Below the pieces are notes generated by a model. It saw nothing but the letters and a program-made list of their open reading frames with translations. It did no database searches and was not told the DNA's origin. Below, one piece after another: positions 10,199 to 19,200 of a stretch of 64,000 nt of DNA (positions within the stretch are counted from its first letter, which is position 1; each line of letters begins with the position of its first letter). A program made the translations under genes and the position numbers. Origin of the DNA: Allocoleopsis franciscana PCC 7113 (GTDB lineage: Bacteria > Cyanobacteriota > Cyanobacteriia > Cyanobacteriales > Coleofasciculaceae); contig NC_019738.1 of the NCBI RefSeq assembly GCF_000317515.1, positions 7,280,001 through 7,344,000 on the forward strand, written 5' to 3'.

Positions 10199-10304
10199 TA
10201 AGTTATGGCGGTTTTCAGTTGTGTACGATTTCTGCAAACACAAAGGATAAAAAATAGAGTATTCATAGAGTGGGTTCCATCCATATAAAACCTTATACTT
10301 TGTG

Positions 10305-11363
10305 ATGATGTCTAAAAGCCCCGTGTACCCTGTAATCTGGCACGAAGACCGTGTTTTACTAATTGACCAAACCAAATTGCCATCTGAGTACGTGATTGTG
10401 GAAATTAGTCGCTGTGACGATATGGCACGGGCGATTAAAACCATGATTGTCCGGGGCGCTCCTGCTATTGGTGTAGCAGCCGCCTACGGTATGTACTTGG
10501 GCGCACGGGAAATTCAAACGCAAGAGCGCGAAGCGTTCTTAAGTCAGCTAGAAGATGTGGCTCAGGTGTTGCGACTCACTCGCCCCACCGCTGTGAATTT
10601 GTTTTGGGCGATCGCACGAATGCTCAAAACCGCCTATGAGACAATTGGTTCAGTGGAGGCTCTTCAAGCCTCGTTGCTGAAAACGGCTCAAGCCATTCAG
10701 CTAGAAGACTTACAAACCTGTCAGATGATTGGCGATCGCGGTTTGGAGGTGTTGCCTTCAAACCCACAGCAGTTATGTCTTCTCACTTACTGCAATACGG
10801 GAGCGCTCGCCACGGCTGGATATGGTACTGCCTTGGGTGTGGTGCGATCAGCATGGCGGGAAGGACGACTGGCCAGAGTTTACGCCTCCGAAACCCGTCC
10901 TCGTCAGCAAGGGGCAAAGCTCACCTCTTGGGAATGTGTCCATGAAGGGATACCTGTTACTGTAATTACCGATAACATGGCGGCTCATTGCATGAATCGG
11001 GGAATGATTGATGCCGTTATTGTAGGTGCAGATCGGATTGCGGCAAATGGGGATACGGCTAACAAAATTGGGACTTACAGTTTAGCGATTGTTGCTAAAG
11101 CTCATAATATCCCGTTCTATGTAGCAGCTCCTCTCTCTACCGTTGATTTCAAATTATCCAATGGGATGGAAATTCCGATTGAAGAACGCCATCCTTCAGA
11201 GATTTATCAAATTGGTGAGACGTTAGTTTGCCCCCCTGGAGTGGAATTTTATAACCCGGCTTTTGATGTCACTCCGGCTGATTTAATTACGGGAATTATT
11301 ACCGAGAAAGGTGTGGTTACGCCGAGTGAGTTGCAAAACTTACAAGTCATGCAGCCCGCTTAA
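10305..11363 (+). CDS. mtnA: S-methyl-5-thioribose-1-phosphate isomerase
   Basis: About 352 residues. MtnA isomerises 5-methylthioribose 1-phosphate to the ribulose form in methionine salvage. Diagnostic motifs are [13 protein letters not shown], the catalytic-Cys segment [18 protein letters not shown] and the Asp-containing [20 protein letters not shown]. Three in-frame starts overlap (GTG 10302, ATG 10305, ATG 10308); an ATG is preferred. No other salvage gene is next to it. A stem of TCCCCG and CGGGGA follows the stop. Confidence 0.96.
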   Translation: MMSKSPVYPVIWHEDRVLLIDQTKLPSEYVIVEISRCDDMARAIKTMIVRGAPAIGVAAAYGMYLGAREIQTQEREAFLSQLEDVAQVLRLTRPTAVNLFWAIARMLKTAYETIGSVEALQASLLKTAQAIQLEDLQTCQMIGDRGLEVLPSNPQQLCLLTYCNTGALATAGYGTALGVVRSAWREGRLARVYASETRPRQQGAKLTSWECVHEGIPVTVITDNMAAHCMNRGMIDAVIVGADRIAANGDTANKIGTYSLAIVAKAHNIPFYVAAPLSTVDFKLSNGMEIPIEERHPSEIYQIGETLVCPPGVEFYNPAFDVTPADLITGIITEKGVVTPSELQNLQVMQPA

Positions 11364-11378
11364 TTAAATAGATTTAGC

Positions 11379-11406
11379 TCCCCGGCTTCTTGCTTGTAGT
11401 CGGGGA
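11379..11406 (+). terminator. Hairpin after mtnA
   Basis: TCCCCG and CGGGGA form a 6-bp stem with a 16-base loop, 16 bases after the mtnA stop. The downstream bases are not a clean T-run, so this is a modest candidate. Confidence 0.4.
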
Positions 11407-11459
11407 TAGACACTTCACAAACCATTTACAATTAAGGTATCCAAATAAAGGTCGGTTTT

Positions 11460-11996
11460 ATGGTGGCTACTCCTGAACTGACAACTATTTCTCTTGACGA
11501 GTTTTTGCTTCATCCCAGTGATGATTATGAGTGGGTTGATGGGCAACTGCTTGAGAAAAAAGGTATGACATTAAGGCATGGTCAGATTCAATTAAGATTG
11601 GGCTATTACTGGAGAAGTTATATGCTTTCCAGTGGTCAAGGTGGAGAAGTTTACACCGAAGCGCTTTGCCGGACTGCCAAACAGGGGCGTCGTCCTGATG
11701 TTTCTTACCTGACTCCCGAACTTGTCAGCCAACATGCAGGTGCAACTGCACTGCCTCAGAGTTTTTCATTAATTGCAGAGATTGCCTCGCCTGATGATAG
11801 TGGTGAAGAGTTATTGGCTAAGGCGAAAGAGTATTTACAGTCGGGTTGCCAAGAAGTTTGGTTAGTGTTTCCTGAAAACTTGTGGATTATCGTGATTACT
11901 CACGAGAAGCATCTTTTATTGACGGTAGGAGAAGTCGTTAGCACTCAGAATGTGTTGAAAGGTTTTAGTGTCGCGATTGATGAGTTATTGGCTTGA
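11460..11996 (+). CDS. Uma2 family (DUF820) PD-(D/E)XK protein
   Basis: 178 residues with the Uma2 layout: the opening YEWVDGQLLEKKG, the acidic RRPDVSYL segment, the LIAEIASPDD strand (Glu of the nuclease-like core), AKAKEYLQSGCQEVWLV with its Lys and the Trp strand. The fold is that of PD-(D/E)XK nucleases, and the family is greatly expanded in cyanobacteria with no settled role. It is the first of four Uma2 genes in the window. The gene looks intact. Confidence 0.9.
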   Translation: MVATPELTTISLDEFLLHPSDDYEWVDGQLLEKKGMTLRHGQIQLRLGYYWRSYMLSSGQGGEVYTEALCRTAKQGRRPDVSYLTPELVSQHAGATALPQSFSLIAEIASPDDSGEELLAKAKEYLQSGCQEVWLVFPENLWIIVITHEKHLLLTVGEVVSTQNVLKGFSVAIDELLA

Positions 11997-12228
11997 ATGG
12001 ATCAAGAGTAAGATGCAGGCGATTGGATGCGGTACACACTGCCCTCTCTCCTACTCTTGAGTTGAGTGATATCAATATCCGAAGTAGAAAACCACACTAT
12101 ACGGGAGTTTTTACTGAGGACTTTAGTCCTCTGGTAAGGGAAACTAAAGTGCCTACTACGAACAGGATTTGATGATGAAGTAATTAACCGGATATGATAT
12201 AAATCCTCCAATATTACTAACGGCATCG

Positions 12229-13473
12229 TTAGTGTTGAGCCACCTGGGGATGGCGTCCCAATAGACCGGTCATCAACCGCAAGGCTAGAACCTTCAACGG
12301 TTGAACCGTTCGCAGCCCCCATAAACCCAGCCGCCGAACCGCTACCACGGGCAACCAGCGATTGGAAAATAGGCGATCCAGAAAATCAGTAAATCCTAAA
12401 ATTACCAGGTTTTCTGTTTTCCGCCAGCGTTCATAGCGCTTTAATATCCGAATGTCTCCAATATCTTCACCCCGTTGATGGGCGTCGTGTAGCACTTGGG
12501 CTAAAGCCGCAGCATCTCGGATACCGAGGTTCATTCCTTGTCCGCCGACGGGATGGCAACAATGAGCCGCATCACCAATCAGTGCGAGTCGGGATTGGGT
12601 GTAGCGATCGCTCTGCATTAACTGTACCGGAAACAGGAGGCGATCGCTATCTAATTCCAGACGCCCCAAAAGCCCTCCTGTACGGTGTTCCAGTAGGGAT
12701 AGAAACTCTTTGTCATCTAGCTCTTTTAAGGCTTGTGCTTCCGCGTGGGGTGCCGTCCATACGACTTGGCAGCGATTATCGGGTAGTGGTAACACTCCCA
12801 TAGGGCCGCTAGGCCAGAAGCGTTCAAAAGCTGTGTTATTGTGTGATTTTTCGGGTTTAATTCTGACGGTGACGCAAGATTGCCAGTATTTCCAGCCGTG
12901 AGTGCCAATCCCTGCGGCTGTGCGAATGTGCGATCGCGCCCCATCTGCGGCTACAATTAAACGCGATCGCAACTGACGAATCTCTCCATCTACCTTCACT
13001 TTGATTTCTACGCCAGACGGTTGATAATCTACATCCAGCACTTCAGCCGGACACAACCAACTAACATTGGGACAGTCTGCCAAGAACTCATATAAGGATT
13101 GCAGCAGGGGACGATGTTCTCCCACGTAACCCAGATCATCCATCCCTAAATCACTGGGATGGAACTGCACGATACCAGGATGATCGGCATCCGAGAGGCG
13201 AATTTGCTGATACGTTGTAATTTGGGGCAGTACTTTATCCCAGACTCCAATTCCCTGCAAAATGCGCCCCGATAGTAGAGAAAGCGCGTAAGCTTGTCGC
13301 CTTGCTACGGCTACAGACGGAGGTTGGGCTTCGATTAACACCACCCTCAGCCCGGAGTTTTTTAAGGCACAAGCGAGTGTTGCACCAACAATTCCGCCAC
13401 CTGCGATCGCTAGGTCATAATCGAAGGTTGTATTGGGTATTGGGGGGGTTTGAGTGAGCTGTTCCAGCGCCAT
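12229..13473 (-). CDS. UbiH/COQ6-like FAD-dependent hydroxylase
   Basis: 414 residues of the aromatic-ring monooxygenase family. The N-terminal Rossmann motif is AIAGGGIVGATLACALKNSG followed by VVLIEA. The second FAD motif is LIGDAAHCCHPVGGQGMNLG, with the GD and the HP pair. The homologues hydroxylate polyprenylated quinone precursors. Cyanobacteria make plastoquinone, not ubiquinone, so the exact substrate is uncertain. The gene appears monocistronic, and an inverted-repeat element lies just upstream. Family firm, substrate inferred. Confidence 0.9.
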   Translation of the reverse strand: MALEQLTQTPPIPNTTFDYDLAIAGGGIVGATLACALKNSGLRVVLIEAQPPSVAVARRQAYALSLLSGRILQGIGVWDKVLPQITTYQQIRLSDADHPGIVQFHPSDLGMDDLGYVGEHRPLLQSLYEFLADCPNVSWLCPAEVLDVDYQPSGVEIKVKVDGEIRQLRSRLIVAADGARSHIRTAAGIGTHGWKYWQSCVTVRIKPEKSHNNTAFERFWPSGPMGVLPLPDNRCQVVWTAPHAEAQALKELDDKEFLSLLEHRTGGLLGRLELDSDRLLFPVQLMQSDRYTQSRLALIGDAAHCCHPVGGQGMNLGIRDAAALAQVLHDAHQRGEDIGDIRILKRYERWRKTENLVILGFTDFLDRLFSNRWLPVVAVRRLGLWGLRTVQPLKVLALRLMTGLLGRHPQVAQH

Positions 13474-13565
13474 TTTCCCGAAAATTCGTCATCAATAGGA
13501 ATATTTACTCTCCTTTATTGTGACGCGGACGGCTGGAGCGAGCAACTCAGAGCAAATATACCTCC

Positions 13566-13787
13566 GTAGGGGCGAACGGGCGTCATCGGTGTCAACTTAA
13601 CGTGAAACCCAAGTGTGACAACCGTTTGCCATTGATACCCACAGGCTGGAAGCCTGGGGCTACACAAACGAAGTCCGCCGACGCGGACTAGATTTGAAGC
13701 CTGCGTAGGCAGGCTTTGTTTGTGTAGCCGCGAATTCCATTCGCTCTCGTCTTAAGTTGACACCAATGAACGGGCGTTCGCCCCTAC
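13566..13787. repeat. Nested inverted-repeat element (MITE-like, 222 bp)
   Basis: The outer ends are inverted copies: GTAGGGGCGAACGGGCG (13566-13582) with GGTGTCAACTTAA (13588-13600) on the left, and TTAAGTTGACACC (13752-13764) with CGGGCGTTCGCCCCTAC (13771-13787) on the right. Inside lie a second inverted pair, GGCTACACAAAC (13658-13669) and GTTTGTGTAGCC (13718-13729), and the hairpins CAGGCTGGAAGCCTG, AGTCCGC-N4-GCGGACT and AAGCCTGC-N4-GCAGGCTT. No open frame is present. It fills the 359-base gap between the hydroxylase and TIR genes. Non-coding, probably mobile by origin. Confidence 0.7.
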
Positions 13788-13832
13788 AAGATTGGGGCGA
13801 CAAAATTGGGATGCTCCCTGTGGACTTCCCAA

Positions 13833-15602
13833 CTAGCGGATGGAAAGCTGACGTTTGAGGATACTGACGACTTCACCGGGATTGGCTGTGGGTTGCAGAG
13901 GACTCCACTCACGCACTTCAGCAAATCGGAGACGGTATAAGGTTTGAATGATGTTGTTGACTCCTTTGGGAGAGCCAATGATTAGGATTTTGACAGGTTC
14001 TCGGTTTGAGGTGGGTTCTGGGGAGAGTGGAATGATGGGCGTTTCACTAGCATCGGGGCTATGATATGCACTTTGAATCAAATCTTGATATTTTTGGGAA
14101 GTTCTTACCTCCTTGCCCTTCAAGTCCCAAAAGCGAACGGTTTTTGTTTCAATTTCCATAGTAGTCACTAACTTGCCATTTGAGCTAAAACGTACCTCAA
14201 TGACACGGTCTTTATGTCCGCTTAGCCGATTTCTTTCTTTAACTCCATAAACCACTCTCTGTAGAGTTCCCATCACTTGACTACGTAAATTTGGGTCTGG
14301 CCAGACTGCTTGCCAGATTGAGGATTCAAGCTTTCTTCCTACTTTTAAAATTCCTGTTAAGGCTTCTAAATCCTGGTTCGAGGATAGCCACATTTCTGAA
14401 GTAATTATTGAAGCCTGAAGTTGAGCAATTTCTGATTTTCTGGCTGTAATTCCAGCTAAGAGCGTTAATCCTGCCATCACTACAGCAGCTACAGTCGAGC
14501 CGATAGCAATTCTCCGAGTCTGCTTGGCATTTTTTTTCTGTTCTGCTAGTCTTGCTTCCGCTTCCTTAGCCCGTTCCTCCTGCAAACGCAGCATTTCAGC
14601 TTGTCGGCGTTTTTCGGCTTCCTCTGCTGCTTCAATAGCGTTTTGACTTGCCACAATAATTTCCTCCTGCAACACAGTCGCGGCTGGTTGTTTCTTTTGT
14701 TGCTCCGTTTCCTGCAACCAGTTTTGAGCGATCGCAAATTCACTACCCCGCAACAGCAAATCAGCACTTTTCCCCTTAGAGTCCCACTCAATCGCCCTCT
14801 GCAACCATTTCGTATGATTGTGAACGTGTTCCCGGTCAGTATCGAGCGTTCTCACCAACTGGTTAAAATTAGCATTGAAATCCCGCTCATTCTGATTAAA
14901 ATCAATCCACTGCATCTTCGCTAATTCCGGATGCAAATCTGCCGAATTTACATCCCGATGCAGCACTGTCACAAACCGCTTATTCAACGAAGCTGCATAC
15001 TCCACCTCATCCGCACAGTAAGTCGAATTTACTGAGCGCGGAGAGAGAATAAATAAAAAGTTATCACAGGCTTTAATTCCGCGATAAATCTCCTGCTGAA
15101 AATCACTCCCCGATGCAATACTTTCTTGATCAAACCAAGTCGTTTTACCCTGAATCTGTAGGCTATCGTTGAGTTTTCTAGCAAAATCCGCGTCAGCACG
15201 GGAATAGGAAACAAACACATCCAGCGAACTTGCAGGCGGTTGCCGCAAACTTTCAGCAATAAATTCTTCCTGTAACGGTATGGGTGGATGCTGTGTCCTT
15301 CGCTTCGCCACCTTCAACCAAGTTTCAGCACTCCGCAGGTTATACCCTCGCAGCAGAATACTCGGATTTTCGTGCTGCTGCTTCCACTTCAGCGCTTTCG
15401 TCAGTAAAACTTTATGCTCGTTATAGTAAGCCTCATCCTGATGCAAAATCCTCAACAGTTGGCTTTCATCAAGTAAGTAATCGTCTTCTTTTACATTGTC
15501 GGTGAGGTCAATATACTGCAAATCCCGCAACCCATTCGGTATCGGTATCGTCAGCGACATCAACTCCTCTGCCATCTCGAAGTTTGCAGTAACACTTTGC
15601 AC
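13833..15602 (-). CDS. Truncated TIR-TM-WD40 paralogue with captured yebC tail
   Basis: 589 residues from a GTG start (15602); an in-frame TAG lies a few codons upstream, so translation must begin at this GTG or at the ATG of MAEELM. Residues 1-18 repeat the C-terminus of the nearby YebC. After a join at IPIPNGLRDLQY the protein follows the neighbouring large TIR protein: helical linker (about 50-118), one TIR domain (about 126-250, candidate catalytic E199 in YCADEVE), a second linker, a charged coiled coil (about 320-362), one membrane helix (about 365-387) and a single leftover WD40 repeat (about 458-500). A C-terminal segment (about 537-589) with REWSPLQP is not in the large protein. TIR1, TIR2 and 13 WD40 repeats are missing. 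It may be a reduced but expressed TIR protein or a decaying copy. Confidence 0.8.
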   Translation of the reverse strand: MQSVTANFEMAEELMSLTIPIPNGLRDLQYIDLTDNVKEDDYLLDESQLLRILHQDEAYYNEHKVLLTKALKWKQQHENPSILLRGYNLRSAETWLKVAKRRTQHPPIPLQEEFIAESLRQPPASSLDVFVSYSRADADFARKLNDSLQIQGKTTWFDQESIASGSDFQQEIYRGIKACDNFLFILSPRSVNSTYCADEVEYAASLNKRFVTVLHRDVNSADLHPELAKMQWIDFNQNERDFNANFNQLVRTLDTDREHVHNHTKWLQRAIEWDSKGKSADLLLRGSEFAIAQNWLQETEQQKKQPAATVLQEEIIVASQNAIEAAEEAEKRRQAEMLRLQEERAKEAEARLAEQKKNAKQTRRIAIGSTVAAVVMAGLTLLAGITARKSEIAQLQASIITSEMWLSSNQDLEALTGILKVGRKLESSIWQAVWPDPNLRSQVMGTLQRVVYGVKERNRLSGHKDRVIEVRFSSNGKLVTTMEIETKTVRFWDLKGKEVRTSQKYQDLIQSAYHSPDASETPIIPLSPEPTSNREPVKILIIGSPKGVNNIIQTLYRLRFAEVREWSPLQPTANPGEVVSILKRQLSIR

Positions 15603-15604
15603 AT
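15547..15604. repeat. 58-bp direct repeat, copy of yebC 3' end
   Basis: Identical at 57 of 58 positions to 20869-20926 (the only difference is A for C), in the same orientation. At 20869-20926 it is the authentic end of yebC; here it forms the 5' end of the truncated TIR gene, in the yebC reading frame. The two copies bracket the large TIR gene and its small neighbour. Confidence 0.95.
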
Positions 15605-15656
15605 AAAACAGACGCTAAGCCCCTACAAGGACGTATCTCTCACTCTCGCTTCTCTC

Positions 15657-16238
15657 TTAACGGTTCAGAAATGCTAGGGTGTGTCCCCTACTTGCCTTAG
15701 TAGAGACTCTATTCACGACAGTTTTTCCTTTAGTCTTACGAGTCTTATATGCCAAAACAGAAGACGATGGGGATGTATTGGAGGGAATTTTAGTGGCTGC
15801 GACTTGAAATGGAAAGGATTGGGATAAAGAAAACTCATTCACTGCTTCATCAAGCGATTCATTAATCAGTTGATTTAAGGTATTACCCGGAAATCTCTGG
15901 GTGATTTGTTTATAGGTAAGTTTGTCATCCAACCTATTGCCGTCCTTAGCATCACCCTTATCTCGAAGAGCATTCATTACGACACCAAAAAGTTCTGCGG
16001 TGTAGTAATCTTTATCTACATCAACGCCCCCATCGATCAACTCGACCACAAAGAGGCAATAGACTTGCCGCTCACTGTATCTATTTAGGTTTCGCTTTCT
16101 GGGGTAATTCTTGACTTCTTGGTAGCAATTCTCAAAAGAAGGAAACTCCTGCGAGTGGACGGGATAGCTACTCAGTGTAAGTACCAACCCTAGCAACAAG
16201 GCAGCAACAAATTGGGTAATTTTTCTGAATGGCATCAT
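15657..16238 (-). CDS. Small secreted protein in the TIR operon
   Basis: About 193 residues. An AAAGGAG ribosome binding site lies just before tandem ATG codons (16238 and 16235), which argues against the further-upstream start that would overlap the TIR gene by 20 bases. The N-terminus is a signal peptide (MMPFRKITQFVAALLLGLVL, cleavage probably after VHS). The mature protein has two Cys near its start (ENCYQEV, RQVYCLF), an alpha-helical middle and a basic Ser/Thr/Lys-rich tail. I recognise no family. It begins 7 bases after the stop of the 1390-residue TIR protein on the same strand, so co-transcription is likely. Confidence 0.75.
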   Translation of the reverse strand: MMPFRKITQFVAALLLGLVLTLSSYPVHSQEFPSFENCYQEVKNYPRKRNLNRYSERQVYCLFVVELIDGGVDVDKDYYTAELFGVVMNALRDKGDAKDGNRLDDKLTYKQITQRFPGNTLNQLINESLDEAVNEFSLSQSFPFQVAATKIPSNTSPSSSVLAYKTRKTKGKTVVNRVSTKASRGHTLAFLNR

Positions 16239-16245
16239 TACTCCT

Positions 16246-19200
16246 TTAGTGATCAATTCCATCACATAGAACGCGATCGCTCTTGTCTAAGGTTGGATTG
16301 TGCTGTAAGTAATTGCTTACCCAAGCACAACTTTTTGTCAGTAGTTGATCCAATGACAAGCCCCCAGCCAACTGATTGCCAACCTTACTAGACCTCAAAT
16401 TCCAGATGATGATAGTTTGATCGTCACTGGCAGAGGCGACGGTTGTACCCTCTGGGCTAAAGCTGATGTCATTGACCCAATTAGTATGTCCATCCAGTAT
16501 CTGAAGGGGTTCACCCGATGCAGTCCAGACTCTGAGTGTGTTATCTTCACCCGCAGAGACGAGGAGTTTTCCATCTCGGCTAAAACTCAGACTGTTAACC
16601 GAAGCGGTGTGACCTCTGGCAATCTTCAGTAATTGTCCTGTCCGGGTCCAAAAGCGGATTGTGCGATCGCCACCAGTTGAGACAATAGTTTGACCATCCG
16701 GGCTGAAAATCACGTTCCTCACTATGTTCTGATGCCCTTGCAGGGTATGGAGTATTTGCCCTGTAAGGCTCCAGAGTTTAACGGTTTGATCTGCACTTGC
16801 TGAGGCAAGGGTTTGTCCATCGGGGCTGAAGCTGAGATTAGTGATTGCCCCTTTGTGTCCCTCAAAGGTACGTAATAATTGCCCTTGCCGATTCCAGAGT
16901 TTAACAGTGTTATCTTCACTCGCTGAGGCGATGGTTTGTCCATCGGGGCTAAAACGCACCGCAGTAATCGGTTTCTCGTGCTCGTCTAAGGTATTGATTG
17001 GCTGTCCCGACAAATCCCACAACTTAATGGTGTTATCTCCGCTAGCGGAAGCAAGGGTTTTTCCATCGGGGCTAAACTGCACACTACCAATGGGCTCAGT
17101 ATGTGCCGGAAAGCCACGAATGAACTCACCCTTGGAGTCGTAAAGATTGATCTTCCCATCATTGCCAGCAGAGGCAAGCAACTTCCCATCTGGGCTGTAG
17201 TGGACGCTGTAAACCGAATCAGTATGATTTGAGAACTGGTGCAGTATAGAACTCGTTGAGTCCCATAACCGGACTGTCCCATCACTACTGGCAGAGGCAA
17301 TGGTCTGACCATCAGGGCTATAGGTGGCTTCATTCACCCAATCCTGATGTCCTCGAATAGTCCGGATTTCTTGACCGGCAAGATTCCATAGTTTAATCGT
17401 CTTATCGAAACTAGAGGTGAGGATAGTCTGACCGTCGGGACTAAAATTAGCGCCAATCACACCCTCGGAATGGACAAATTGCTGGAGTTCTTCCCCTGTA
17501 ATGCTCCATAACCGTGCACTGTGGTCTTCGCTGGCAGAAATAATGGTTTGTCCATCGGGGCTAAAATTAACCTCCCGGACAACAATCTGGTGTCCTGTGA
17601 ATGTTTGTAGTAATTTTCCGTTCCCATCCCAGAGACGGACTGTGTTATTAGTGTTATCTTTATCTGAACCTCCAGATGCAATGCGTTGCCCATCCGGGCT
17701 AAAGGCAACCGTGTTCACCCTGCCAGTATGCCCCTGCCAAGTCTTGATCTGTTTTCCCTCCTGATTCCAGAGGCGGATGGTGCCATCTTCACCCGCAGAA
17801 GCAAGCGTCTGGCCATCTGGGCTAAAACTGACACTCGTCACCATCCCCTCATGCCCTTCCAGGGTATGCAGAGGTTGTCCCTTCAGGTTCCAGAGCTTAA
17901 TTGTCCCATCAGCGCTAGCAGAAGCAATTGACTGACCATCTGGGCTGAAGCGGATACTGCTGATCTCACGTTCATGCCTCTTAATGCTGAACAGTAATCG
18001 TCCCGATCGCTCCCATAGTTTGATCGTGCCATCCCCTCCGCCGGAGACAATGGTTTTCCCATCTGGGCTAAAACTGAGGCTGAGTACTGCTCCGTCGTGT
18101 CCGACAAAGCGATGGATTTCCTTAATCCGGTAAAACGCTTTTTGCCATACATCCTTTACTCGTTGCTGGATTTTGCGTTTATCCTGAGCCTCTAGGGTTT
18201 GAAGTTGTCGTCCTGTCCGGATACTTTCAATCAGGGCATCAAAATCCTGATAGTTATTCAGCCGTGATTCTATGGAATAGGTAAGAGCGTTGATCAGCTT
18301 TGCTTGAGCTGCTTGAGCCTTTCTCGTCGCATTGACAGCCACCACACTAAAGCCCACAGCCGCCATCAATGCCGTAGTGACAGCGACAAGAAAGTACTTT
18401 TGTCGTTTGGCACTTTTTTTCTGTAGAGCCAGTCGTGCTTCAGCTTCCTTTGTGCGTTCCTCCTGTAAACGCAGCATTTCAGATTGGCGGCGTGTTTCTT
18501 CTTTCTCTGCTGCAACAATTGCGTTTTTACTAGCCTCAATAAACTCCTTCTGCAACACAGTCGCAACAGGCTTTTTCTGTTGTTGTTCCGTTTCCTGTAA
18601 CCAGTTCTGTGCAATCAAAAATTCACTGCCCCGCAACAGCAAATCAGTGCTTTTATCCTTCTGTTTCCACTCCAGCGATCGCTGTAACCATTTCGTATGA
18701 CTGTAGACGTGTACCCGATCTGTATCCAGCGTTCTCACCAACTGATTGAAATTGGCATTAAAATCCCGCTCATTGTGATTAAAATCAATCCACTGCACCT
18801 TCGCTAACTCCGGATGCAAGTCGCAGGAATTGATCTCCTGATGCAGCACCGTTACAAAGCGTTTATTCAACCCCGCTGCATACTCCACTTCATCCGCACA
18901 GTAAGGGGAATTTACAGAACGCGGTGAGAGAATAAACAAAAAGTTGTTACAGGCTTTAATCCCCCGATAAATCTCTTGCTGGAAGTCACTCCCTGAGGCA
19001 ATACTTTCCTGGTCAAACCAAGTCGTCTTACCCTGAATCTGTAAGCTATCATTCAGCTTTCGAGCAAAGTCCGAGTCCGCACGGGAATAGGAAACAAACA
19101 CATCCAGTGACTCTAATGGCAGTTGCCGCAGACTTTCCTCAATAAATTCTTCCTGTAGTAACGTCGGTGGTTGCTGTGTCCTTTTCTTTGCTACCTTCAA

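Noticed and set aside
16722-18152. Several long frames in other phases within the WD40 part of the large TIR gene
   Set aside because: They recur with the repeat period and are shadows of the repetitive WD40 coding sequence.
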